Shown here: one piece after another, positions 44,508 through 52,078 of the stretch
How positions within the stretch are numbered: the stretch's first letter is position 1
Layout of the letters: each line of letters opens with the position of its first letter
Source: Bacillota bacterium
Lineage (GTDB): Bacteria; Bacillota; Clostridia; DSM-8532
DNA: 64,000 nucleotides
Reading direction: 5' to 3'
NCBI GenBank assembly: GCA_023415825.1
Contig: JAEZJF010000024.1
Location: 248,001 to 312,000 of the forward strand
The notes under the pieces: model-generated
The model's database searches: none
Told to the model about the DNA's origin: nothing
What the model saw: only the letters and a program-made list of their open reading frames with translations
Program-made: the position numbers and the translations under genes

Positions 44508-44544
44508 AACCCGCCACCTCTTGATATTGCAAGGGAGGCGGGTT
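44508..44544 (+). terminator. Terminator after the zinc-ribbon membrane gene
   Basis: AACCCGCC (44508-44515) pairs with GGCGGGTT (44537-44544) around a 21-base region that can extend the stem partly; ATTTAG follows. Together with the tRNA-like remnant just after it, it marks the left edge of the island. Confidence 0.65.
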
Positions 44545-44552
44545 ATTTAGCT

Positions 44553-44565
44553 ATGGTCGAGGTGA
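44553..44565. repeat. Left copy of tRNA-Pro 3' end (candidate att site)
   Basis: ATGGTCGAGGTGA is identical to 49380-49392, the 3' end of tRNA-Pro including the CCA. Similarity continues in weaker form (GACCTGAAC here, GACTTGAAC in the tRNA T-arm). A displaced tRNA 3' end at the far side of inserted DNA is what site-specific integration at a tRNA gene leaves. Confidence 0.65.
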
Positions 44566-44692
44566 TGCGTGACCTGAACAACCCTCGAAACTATTAAATA
44601 TTATCCTTAAAAGTGTTGTACCTTATATCAACTTTACCTGACACATAGATCAAAATATAAAATACCACTTATTGAATATTTGTAATATAATA

Positions 44693-44720
44693 TTGTTGTT
44701 TGAGTAATTTTACCGATAAT
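44693..44720 (+). promoter_or_regulatory. Possible promoter of the radical SAM gene pair
   Basis: TTGTTG (44693-44698) and GATAAT (44715-44720) are 16 bases apart, about 80 bases before the ATG at 44802. The stretch 44566-44801 is AT-rich and holds nothing else recognisable. Confidence 0.35.
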
Positions 44721-44801
44721 TTAAATAGTTAGGATACTTTTCGTTTGGAACAATACCAAATGAAATACTCTAGATAATATTGCTTGCCGGAGGTATTATG
44801 T

Positions 44802-45824
44802 ATGTCTCAGAATACTGAATTCAAGCTCTTGGAGTTAAAAATCGAAGTTACAAATAAATGTAACTTATCTTGCGTACATTGTTCTAATAATGGTTCACCA
44901 TCAAATAACAAAAGTATATCTTTGCAAAAATGTTTTGATATCATTGATGAAGCATACCGCATGGGTGTAAAAAAAGTTGCGTTTTCAGGTGGTGATCCTC
45001 TGATTTGGCCATATATTAATGAATTAATTAATTTTTCGAAAGACAAAGAAATGATATCAACTATATTTACATCAGGGTATGTAGAAAACGCAAAAGAACG
45101 TTTACTCAAACTACTTGATGCTGGTTTAGCAAAGACTATTTTTAGTTTATATTCTTCTGAAAAAAGCCAGCATGAACGTATAACGAGAAAAAGGGGTAGT
45201 TACAACATAACAATTGAAGCAATCAGATATGCATGTGAAATCGGTTTAGATACGGAATTGCATTTTGTGGCTATGTCATATAATTATAACCAGCTTGATA
45301 GAATTGTAAAGCTTGCCCAGACTTTAGGTGTACATACAGTAAGTGTCTTACGTTTTGCACCCCAAGGGAGAGGTTCACTATTACCTGAAGGGGTTTTAAG
45401 TAAGAAACAAAATCTAGAGCTCCGACAAAATATATTTGACTTAAGAAACAATAACTATACAATTCGCACAGGAACACCATACAATTTTCTTCTTGTTAAC
45501 GAGAATCGCCAATGCAGCTCTGGGATTAACAAGGTTACTATAGATCCTAACTTAAGGCTATATCCTTGTGATGGGTTCAAAAACATAATGGCTGAAGAAT
45601 TTGTAGGAACACTAAACTTTTCTTCTCTTGAAAATGAATCACTGGCTAATTGTTGGTATAATTCCCCATACCTAAATAGCTTACGAGATTATCTAACTTC
45701 AGATTTTGATAAGCCATGTGATTCATGTAAATCTTTAAAATATTGTATGTCAGGTTGTACAGCCCAAAAAGTACTAAAACACAACAAATTAATAAAATGT
45801 ATCGATCCAGATTGTTTGATGTAA
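44802..45824 (+). CDS. Radical SAM protein with SPASM-like C-terminal cysteines
   Basis: A 340-residue radical SAM enzyme. The 4Fe-4S motif CNLSCVHC is at residues 20-27 and FSGGDPL follows at about 65. The C-terminal third carries a cysteine set typical of SPASM/twitch domains for auxiliary clusters (CSSG, PCDGF, CDSCKSLKYCMSGC, CIDPDC). ATG 44802 has GGAGG 8 bases upstream. SPASM enzymes often modify peptides or proteins, but no precursor peptide is obvious here. The gene is 17 bases before the UDG-like/Panacea gene and is much more AT-rich than the backbone. Substrate unknown; not a viperin-type sequence by its C-terminus. Confidence 0.88.
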   Translation: MSQNTEFKLLELKIEVTNKCNLSCVHCSNNGSPSNNKSISLQKCFDIIDEAYRMGVKKVAFSGGDPLIWPYINELINFSKDKEMISTIFTSGYVENAKERLLKLLDAGLAKTIFSLYSSEKSQHERITRKRGSYNITIEAIRYACEIGLDTELHFVAMSYNYNQLDRIVKLAQTLGVHTVSVLRFAPQGRGSLLPEGVLSKKQNLELRQNIFDLRNNNYTIRTGTPYNFLLVNENRQCSSGINKVTIDPNLRLYPCDGFKNIMAEEFVGTLNFSSLENESLANCWYNSPYLNSLRDYLTSDFDKPCDSCKSLKYCMSGCTAQKVLKHNKLIKCIDPDCLM

Positions 45825-45841
45825 TACCTGGGAGGTTAAAG

Positions 45842-46927
45842 ATGCTTAAGTGTTACTCTTTAATTGGTGAAGAACGTAGTTATCATGATCTTATTGATTG
45901 TATTCAATATTGCGATTTGTGTGAAAGGCTTTGCAATACATCAAAAAAAATACCTCCAATTATCGGAGATATAAAAAGTAAAGTGCTTCTTATTGATGAA
46001 TTTCCTTCTCAGGATAGTAATTTGGAGATGCTATTAAATAATGTGGGATGGAGAGAAGATGATTTTTGTCTTACCCATGCCTTAATGTGTAGCCAAAAAG
46101 ATGACGATGAAGCAACACCGTACGAAATTGAAAATTGTAGTATCTATTTGAATATGATTATTAACCTTATTAAGCCTAACGTTATAATATCACTGGGTTC
46201 TTTAGCTTCCAAAGCGTTAAATCATATTACGCATTGTGAGATTAATCTCCCAGAAGATGTAGGGAAAAGAATTACATGGGATAATATAATACTTATACCG
46301 CTTTATAATCCACATAAGAATACAATTTTACACAGATCGTTATCAAAACAAAGGGCAGATTTCATTACTCTTTCAAAATTTATTGACCCAAGAATAGGCG
46401 TTAAGAGATTAAAAACAAAAAGCCAGAATACAAATTTCGATGAGACGTCATTCAGGAGTTTGATAGAAATTATTTATACAGTTGTATCCTCTTTAAAACA
46501 AGTTACATATTTTAAGCTAATGAAACTTCTTTATTTAATCGATTTAGCCGCCTTAGAAAAGCTTGGAGAAACAGCAACTGGAAAATTATACCTTAGACAA
46601 CAAGAAGGTCCTTGGTCGCCGGATATACAAAAAACTATATGTGAAATGAATAATTTTGAAATTCAATACTATCATTCAAAAATTCCGGTTGTACGCGTAG
46701 GTAAATCGCCAAGGGTAGATAAAATCTCAAACGAAAAATATATGAATATAATAAACGATGTTCTAAACAAATATGGACAATTAGATAATACGAAAATAAA
46801 AATAGCTGCGTATAGAAGTAAGCCAATGCAATATGTATTAAAACAAGAAAAGCTTAATAGAGATATGAGGAAAAAGCCACTTATTTATAAGAATAAAACA
46901 ATAATTGACTTAGAAAACGAGAACTAG
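45842..46927 (+). CDS. Fusion of degenerate uracil-DNA-glycosylase-like domain and Panacea (DUF4065) domain
   Basis: This 361-residue protein starts at ATG 45842, with GGGAGG 6 bases upstream; the open frame back to 45743 overlaps the previous gene. Residues 18-185 match the layout of family 4/5 uracil-DNA glycosylases: CDLC (24-27), C83 and C99 fit the four iron-sulfur ligands, and NVIISLGSLA (113-122) fits the core strand. However, the active-site GEAPG motif is replaced by DEFPS, and the late HPS motif by NPH. Residues 205-300 are a Panacea/SocA-like domain (LMKLLYLIDLAALEKLGE, GKLYLRQQEGPWSPD). Panacea domains neutralise diverse toxins. It is coupled to the radical SAM gene. Confidence 0.75.
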   Translation: MLKCYSLIGEERSYHDLIDCIQYCDLCERLCNTSKKIPPIIGDIKSKVLLIDEFPSQDSNLEMLLNNVGWREDDFCLTHALMCSQKDDDEATPYEIENCSIYLNMIINLIKPNVIISLGSLASKALNHITHCEINLPEDVGKRITWDNIILIPLYNPHKNTILHRSLSKQRADFITLSKFIDPRIGVKRLKTKSQNTNFDETSFRSLIEIIYTVVSSLKQVTYFKLMKLLYLIDLAALEKLGETATGKLYLRQQEGPWSPDIQKTICEMNNFEIQYYHSKIPVVRVGKSPRVDKISNEKYMNIINDVLNKYGQLDNTKIKIAAYRSKPMQYVLKQEKLNRDMRKKPLIYKNKTIIDLENEN

Positions 46928-46941
46928 CACTTCTCCTTAGT

Positions 46942-47451
46942 TTATGAAAAATCAACTATTGGCTCTTCATCATTATTGATATGCCTTTTATGTACGCCTG
47001 CAATCGCAACTTGATATGCTATAGTATTCGGTGGCCATTGCATTTGAATTCCAGCATTTTTCATTGTAAGAAATACATTAACTCCCATTCCTTCTGGGCA
47101 TACAGTAATGCGGAAGCCTTTGTTTTGTTTATAAAAATCAAATATTGCTTCTTTTAGATGTTTTCTTGCTGTATGTTGCCAATATAAACAATTTCTTAAT
47201 TGTCTCTCAGTCCAATTCGGGTGGCGCTGCCGCATTTTTTCTACATGGGCCTGTAGATCAAAAACATTAATTATGGCATAAAAAGGTTTTGTCATATCAT
47301 AAAATTCATCAAATCGTTCAACATTTGGTGGGCATCTTTTCTTTTTATTATAATTTGGACAGCCATGCGGACGGCCTGGATATGGTCTTTTACAAAGTTC
47401 TACAACGGCGTAATTAATTATTGGTTTAACTTTTTTAATAATTATACTCAT
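46942..47451 (-). CDS. Cysteine-rich DUF2284-like protein
   Basis: A 169-residue protein. Near the N-terminus C20, C31 and C40 lie in the pattern C-x10-C-x8-CPP (CKRPYPGRPHGCPNYNKKK, then RCPPN), as in DUF2284-type metal-binding proteins. The middle is helical and basic, and CPEGMGVNVFLTMKNAG follows. It converges on the UDG-like/Panacea gene with a 14-base gap. Its codon use is as AT-rich as the rest of the island. A role as an iron-sulfur or zinc partner of the radical SAM enzyme is possible but is only inferred from the cysteines and the neighbourhood. Confidence 0.65.
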   Translation of the reverse strand: MSIIIKKVKPIINYAVVELCKRPYPGRPHGCPNYNKKKRCPPNVERFDEFYDMTKPFYAIINVFDLQAHVEKMRQRHPNWTERQLRNCLYWQHTARKHLKEAIFDFYKQNKGFRITVCPEGMGVNVFLTMKNAGIQMQWPPNTIAYQVAIAGVHKRHINNDEEPIVDFS

Positions 47452-47634
47452 ATAGGACCTCCCAAAATATAATAAGTTGCATTATTGTCTATCCTTTGTA
47501 AAAAAGACATAAGTAAGTTCCTTTTGCCGATTCAATATATTATCTTTAGACCTAACAAGAGTAGCTTTTCATTCATCCGAGGAACGAAGTGATCAAAATG
47601 TTCTGTGACCTGAATATTCCTTGGAACCTTTCCA

Positions 47635-49122
47635 TTAAATACGTGCTATTTTTATATTTTCTTTAAGAGCATATTCTATCTTAGGATCAGCGATCTTATA
47701 AACAACACCAGCACTGCGCTTTTTATCTGTTCTATATACCAGACCTATTCCTTGCATTCCCGCCAGATAATTTGATGTAGATCCACCAGTTCCAGCTTCT
47801 TCATTAAGTTGGTTGGCTGTAAATTCTGTATCTGACAGCTTTAATAAATGGTTTATATATTTATAAACATCCATTGAATCAGACCGCGAACCCTTTTTTC
47901 TTGGGTAATATTCATAAAAATTAAAACTACTAACGAAATTTTTTAAGCCTCTAGTTATTGCGTCTTTTGTTATTTTTAGTGTAGTGGAATCTATTGCATA
48001 CTGCTCATGAAATAGGTTATTAAAAATATGCCATAAATCTCTTGGATTGTGATTTGCTAAGTGCAAAATTAAATTTTTGTCCACCTCTGTTACATCCATG
48101 TCAAAGAATTCATCAAATTTTCTGCCACTTGTTTCAGAGTACACTTCTATTCTTCTATTAAAGGCTTTGATTAAATCGTCGTTTTTCCAGGTTAGTGATG
48201 GACAATAATACTTTTGAGTTCGTACATTGTCTTTTAACATATTAAACGGAACAGCCCATATAGATATGTATATTTGAATACTAGGGTTAAGTAATAATTT
48301 ATTGTCAGTTAACAGTGGAGCAATGAAATCCGAAATAACTTCTGAATCATTAATAAACCTACTATCCTCATCAATCTTATCCAAAAAGATAGTTATGTTG
48401 GTAAAATTTAGTCTCGTAATTAATGTACATATTCGTAATATGAAGGAATAACTTGTTTCTAAATCTATAAAATGATTATCAACAGAGAATTTTAATTCTG
48501 GAAGAATATCCTTGACTTCATTTTCATTTATGGTGGGTAACATATAAAAATGAGACGAGATTGTACTATTTATTAATTTTGATGCAGCAGTTAACCCATA
48601 GTTTAAACAAAAGCGAATAAATGCTGATCCTTTTTTTAAAGTTCTTCTAATCTGACTCAATTGTATTTTTTCAATTTCTTCATTTATTCTTTCTTTGGTA
48701 ACAGAAGTAACAAATTTACTAAAAAGATACGAGAAAAATACTTTATCTTCTTTTGAAAGATGTGAAATTTCCTTCTGTTTTGTTATACATTTTCCAACTA
48801 AAGTATTTACCAACTGAGATGCTATCATTTCATAAAAGTCCTGAAGTTCAGATTTAATTTTGATACTACTATAGTCATCAATGTAACATATTAGAGAATT
48901 TTCTTTGGAATTTCGTATGAGATCATATATAATTGCAGTCTTTCCCGTTCCTCTATTACCAGACATTATAATTGTTCTTGATTCACGAAATGCATCTTTT
49001 ATCAATGTATAATCGATAGGTTCCACAAATAAACTTCCAGCTTGTTTTTCATCTTCTGTCGTAAAGGTATTAAAAGGGAAACTTTTCAGGCCAAACCTGT
49101 TTAAAAACTCACCAAAGTCCAT
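47635..49122 (-). CDS. P-loop ATPase with C-terminal winged helix
   Basis: A 495-residue ATPase with Walker A SGNRGTGKT (residues 54-62) and Walker B NITIFLDKID (242-250). A helical middle region and a C-terminal part (about 415-480, FTANQLNEEAGTGGSTSNYLAGMQGIGLV) resemble a winged-helix domain. The layout is that of P-loop ATPases of the Sll1717 kind that recur in defence islands and mobile elements. No membrane segment is seen. It is read leftwards from just inside the tRNA-Pro end of the island. Whether it works with the radical SAM pair is unknown. Confidence 0.7.
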   Translation of the reverse strand: MDFGEFLNRFGLKSFPFNTFTTEDEKQAGSLFVEPIDYTLIKDAFRESRTIIMSGNRGTGKTAIIYDLIRNSKENSLICYIDDYSSIKIKSELQDFYEMIASQLVNTLVGKCITKQKEISHLSKEDKVFFSYLFSKFVTSVTKERINEEIEKIQLSQIRRTLKKGSAFIRFCLNYGLTAASKLINSTISSHFYMLPTINENEVKDILPELKFSVDNHFIDLETSYSFILRICTLITRLNFTNITIFLDKIDEDSRFINDSEVISDFIAPLLTDNKLLLNPSIQIYISIWAVPFNMLKDNVRTQKYYCPSLTWKNDDLIKAFNRRIEVYSETSGRKFDEFFDMDVTEVDKNLILHLANHNPRDLWHIFNNLFHEQYAIDSTTLKITKDAITRGLKNFVSSFNFYEYYPRKKGSRSDSMDVYKYINHLLKLSDTEFTANQLNEEAGTGGSTSNYLAGMQGIGLVYRTDKKRSAGVVYKIADPKIEYALKENIKIARI

Positions 49123-49335
49123 ATAAACCCTCTAATTAGCATATTTTTTCTATAAAATAATGAGATTTTTTATAATTTAATGTTGTTAATCCTCTCAAAA
49201 CTTTTCATACTATACTCTACAAAACAATGATACCAAATTAATACAGTCAATTCAAATGATTTTATACTGACTTCTTTAATAGTTCTTTCTTGCTATACAC
49301 TAAGTAATTACTATCTCTCTTTTCTAAATACAACA

Positions 49336-49359
49336 AGAGCCGCTCATTGAGCGGCTCTT
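49336..49359 (-). terminator. Hairpin downstream of tRNA-Pro
   Basis: AGAGCCGCTCA and TGAGCGGCTCT form a near-continuous inverted repeat; on the minus strand TTGTTGTATTT follows. The rest of 49123-49379 is AT-rich with no other feature seen. Confidence 0.65.
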
Positions 49360-49379
49360 ATCTCTTGTCGAGGGATGAA

Positions 49380-49392
49380 ATGGTCGAGGTGA
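49380..49392. repeat. Right copy of the candidate att site within tRNA-Pro
   Basis: ATGGTCGAGGTGA, identical to 44553-44565, covers the CCA, discriminator and 3' acceptor strand of tRNA-Pro. The island between the copies lies on the 3' side of the tRNA, the usual orientation for tRNA-targeted integration. Confidence 0.65.
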
Positions 49393-49456
49393 GAGGACTT
49401 GAACCCCCGGCATCTTGGTCCCAAACCAAGCGCGCTACCAACTGCGCTACACCTCG
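49381..49456 (-). tRNA. tRNA-Pro (UGG)
   Basis: A complete cloverleaf on the minus strand: acceptor CGAGGTG pairs with CACCTCG, the anticodon loop TTTGGGA within CTTGG/CCAAG gives anticodon UGG, the T-loop contains GGTTCAAG, and CCA is encoded. It is the likely integration target for the island to its left. Confidence 0.97.
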
Positions 49457-49563
49457 AAGTGCAACGGATTAAATTATACATGGTTTTGTCTTGCTTTTCA
49501 AGCCCCAATTTCTTCTTTCAATGAGCCTTTTGAGATACTTTATGAGCCCTGTAAGGTACTGCG

Positions 49564-50847
49564 TTAAACTTGCTCGATGTTCCGGTGTCGCTTTTCATAA
49601 GCCAAAAAGGCTAGCATAGCCCCGATGCAAAGCATAAGGATGAAAACAGTAATAAAGAAGATCAGCCTGGGCTCCTCTGCATACAAGTATCCGGAAGTAA
49701 AACCAATAATCGTTCCCAGGATTGATGTAATAGTATGGATCAAGGAGTAAATCCCAGCCCGTACCTGGCCCTCCGAGACATCGGCAAGGAGAGCATTAAA
49801 AAAGGGTATAAAGATGCTATAGCCAAAGGCATAAAGGCCTACCCCCAGTATAGCAAAAAACATAACTCCGACAGGCATCAGAGCGATTCCAAGAAGAGCC
49901 GTTCCCTGAAGAATCAGCCCTAGGAGAATACTCGACTTTGCATGCTTCTTTGATACAACAGGATTTATCACCAGGAACACAAAAAGTGTGACACCGGCAT
50001 ATACCGAGCCCAGAACAGAGACAGTTGCTTTACTGATACCTAACTGATCCGTCATAAAGGGAGCAAAATAGAGGCTATTAAAACCGCCCAAAGGAAGGAC
50101 TACTATGAACAATACCTGAATCAAAATCACCAACCTAAGGCGCCTGTTCCCACATGCATATTTGACCGCTCCGCCATACAAACCCTTTTTCATTACATCT
50201 TTAAGCCTAAGTCCTTTATGTTCTGCCAGAATCTGTTGTCCAACTGCTGTTTCAGTATATTTTTTATTTCTAAATATAATCATGGCCGACATGCTTATTA
50301 TGGCAAAAATCATAAAAATACGCTCGGATCGGATAATTCCAAGACTTGCTACAAGCAAACCAGCCAGTGGTGTGATGATTCCCGAAGAAATGTTAATTAT
50401 GCTAAGTAGATTATAGGCGATTTTACGCTGATCCGTATCTGCGTCTTCCACCACCATAAGGTTCCAGGAGATAGACACAATCTTTGCTATGCTATTAACA
50501 ACCGTTGCCAAAATGAACATAGTAAAGCTTCGAGACACAAAGTAGATAAATAGTGCCAGAGGCCATGCAAGAAAATCAAAAATAAAAGTGGCTTTTTTTC
50601 TCCCGAAATAATCGGTTGCAGCGCCTCCAAATAATGAGAAAAAGGCTCCCGACACAAAGCCCACAGCTATAATAGCCCCAATTTGCTGCTCGGTTATACC
50701 CATTTCCCTCATATAGAGACTAAGGTAAAAGTTGTAGAAGGTATAAGAAATACCAAATAAGGGCTCAAACGTCACTGAAATTCGTGTGTTTCCTTTTAGA
50801 ATCAAGAATGACTGCACAATTTTGATGTTCTTTATTTTCTGCAGCAT
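49564..50847 (-). CDS. Major facilitator superfamily transporter
   Basis: A 427-residue membrane carrier with about twelve helices. The MFS loop motif reads GAATDYFGRKKAT near residue 78. ATG 50847 is chosen since GAGGG lies 6 bases upstream, while the TTG at 50859 is part of that site. The pattern resembles drug or metabolite exporters of the MFS-1 type; substrate not predictable. A 14-base palindrome (50866-50879) lies directly upstream and may be an operator. It is a single-gene unit next to tRNA-Pro. Confidence 0.85.
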   Translation of the reverse strand: MLQKIKNIKIVQSFLILKGNTRISVTFEPLFGISYTFYNFYLSLYMREMGITEQQIGAIIAVGFVSGAFFSLFGGAATDYFGRKKATFIFDFLAWPLALFIYFVSRSFTMFILATVVNSIAKIVSISWNLMVVEDADTDQRKIAYNLLSIINISSGIITPLAGLLVASLGIIRSERIFMIFAIISMSAMIIFRNKKYTETAVGQQILAEHKGLRLKDVMKKGLYGGAVKYACGNRRLRLVILIQVLFIVVLPLGGFNSLYFAPFMTDQLGISKATVSVLGSVYAGVTLFVFLVINPVVSKKHAKSSILLGLILQGTALLGIALMPVGVMFFAILGVGLYAFGYSIFIPFFNALLADVSEGQVRAGIYSLIHTITSILGTIIGFTSGYLYAEEPRLIFFITVFILMLCIGAMLAFLAYEKRHRNIEQV

Positions 50848-50865
50848 ATATACCCTCAATAAATA

Positions 50866-50879
50866 ATAGTTGTAACTAT
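50866..50879. promoter_or_regulatory. Palindrome upstream of the MFS gene
   Basis: ATAGTT-GT-AACTAT is a near-perfect 14-base palindrome immediately before the MFS ribosome site. A related palindrome (TATAACAGTTATA) is at 50989-51001. They could bind a MarR-type regulator; none is encoded nearby. Confidence 0.4.
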
Positions 50880-51074
50880 ATTAGATTCAATATACACGCC
50901 TGATAGTACCCAGCAGTCCGATATCCTCTTGTTGATTAAATTCTATATCAATATTTCCTGCCTGTCATCCTTCTTGCGTGATTCTTTCTATAACAGTTAT
51001 AATAATTCTGCTGTAATCCCATTAATGTAAGGCTATATGAAAGTAAGTCTTCTCTTGAAAGGCAGGACGAAAAT

Positions 51075-51791
51075 ATGCTCCAAAAGGTGCTCTCAAGGAT
51101 GCGCAAGGCCATAACGGATTATGAGATGATCCAGGATGGCGATAAAATAGCCGTCGGCGTGTCGGGAGGCAAAGACAGTCAGCTTCTCCTTATTGCCATG
51201 CGTGAGCTTCAACGGTTTTTGCCCCAAAAGTTTGAGCTGGTGGCCATCACAATTGCTCTGGGTTTTGAAAAGTTCGATACCGGGAGCCTCCTTGATTTTT
51301 ATAATACAACCGGCGTTGATTATCATATTGAAGATACTCAAATCTCTAAAGTGGTTTTTGAGACCCGTAACGAGAAGAATCCCTGCGCCCTTTGCGCCAA
51401 CATGAAGCGGGGTACCATTTATAATGTGGCAAGAAAACTGGGCTGCAACAAGGTAGCTTTTGCTCATCATATGGATGATGTCATTGAGACTTTTCTAATG
51501 TCCCAGATATTTGAGGGCCGTATCCACACCTTTTCTCCGGTTACTTATCTGGATAGGAAGGAAATAACTTTGATTCGTCCCTTGATCTATACAGAGGAAA
51601 AGCTAATACGCGCTACTGTCAGGCATTTGGGTCTGAATCCTGTGGGAAGCGGTTGTCCTGCAGATGGTGTCACCAAGCGCCAGAACATTAAGGAGCTCAT
51701 TATAAGCCTAACCAAAGAAAATCGTAATGTTAAATCCAATTTATTTGGAGCCATTCAGAGAGCAGGCATCAGCGACTGGAAATGGGAGTAA
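51075..51791 (+). CDS. TtcA/TilS-family PP-loop protein (tRNA 2-thiolation type)
   Basis: A 238-residue ATP pyrophosphatase. The PP-loop GVSGGKDSQLL starts at residue 28, CALC (about 113-116) and the later GCPADG provide the cysteines typical of TtcA-like enzymes, and AFAHHMDDVIETF is the conserved central block. TtcA-type proteins thiolate cytidine 32 of tRNA with an iron-sulfur cluster; this short Clostridial form may have a related but different target. It stands alone and ends before a small hairpin. Confidence 0.85.
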   Translation: MLQKVLSRMRKAITDYEMIQDGDKIAVGVSGGKDSQLLLIAMRELQRFLPQKFELVAITIALGFEKFDTGSLLDFYNTTGVDYHIEDTQISKVVFETRNEKNPCALCANMKRGTIYNVARKLGCNKVAFAHHMDDVIETFLMSQIFEGRIHTFSPVTYLDRKEITLIRPLIYTEEKLIRATVRHLGLNPVGSGCPADGVTKRQNIKELIISLTKENRNVKSNLFGAIQRAGISDWKWE

Positions 51792-51818
51792 GGAGTGATT
51801 CTTGACGCATAATTAAAG

Positions 51819-51837
51819 GCCTTAGGTAACCTAAGGC
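51819..51837 (+). terminator. Hairpin after the TtcA-like gene
   Basis: GCCTTAGG (51819-51826) pairs with CCTAAGGC (51830-51837) around TAA. No strong T-run follows, so termination efficiency is uncertain. Confidence 0.5.
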
Positions 51838-51874
51838 TCGTAAGAAGAGATTATGTATTATTGAGGAGGAAGCA

Positions 51875-51895
51875 ATGAAAAGTTTCTATGCTTAA
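51875..51895 (+). other. Six-codon open frame with strong ribosome site
   Basis: GAGGAGGA (51863-51870) is followed by ATG and only six codons (MKSFYA) before TAA. It may be a leader peptide or the relic of a lost gene. The remainder of 51896-52078 holds only the inverted repeat at 51973-51998. Confidence 0.3.
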
Positions 51896-51972
51896 ATATT
51901 AACACCTAAATATTAACGGCCTGTTGCCTGTATGTAAACAATTTATGAACTCACAGGATTCTAGATAAAAAC

Positions 51973-51998
51973 CACACTAATGCCTTACAATTAGTGTG
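51973..51998 (-). terminator. Inverted repeat with minus-strand T-run
   Basis: CACACTAAT (51973-51981) pairs with ATTAGTGTG (51990-51998). On the minus strand GTTTTTATC follows the stem, yet no minus-strand gene lies immediately to the right; it may insulate the TrmO gene or be a relic. Confidence 0.45.
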
Positions 51999-52078
51999 AA
52001 AAAAAGGCTTGAAGTGTCCGAAACTCCTGTTACACTGTAATTAGCGGCGCCGTAAATAAACCTAAAGGAGATTTATTT

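Noticed and set aside
44802..45824. Prokaryotic viperin
   Set aside because: The C-terminal SPASM-like cysteine set and the CNLSCVHC spacing fit maturase-type radical SAM proteins better; viperins lack that C-terminal set.
45743..45841. Longer N-terminus for the UDG-like/Panacea protein
   Set aside because: It would overlap the radical SAM gene by over 80 bases, while ATG 45842 has a consensus ribosome site.
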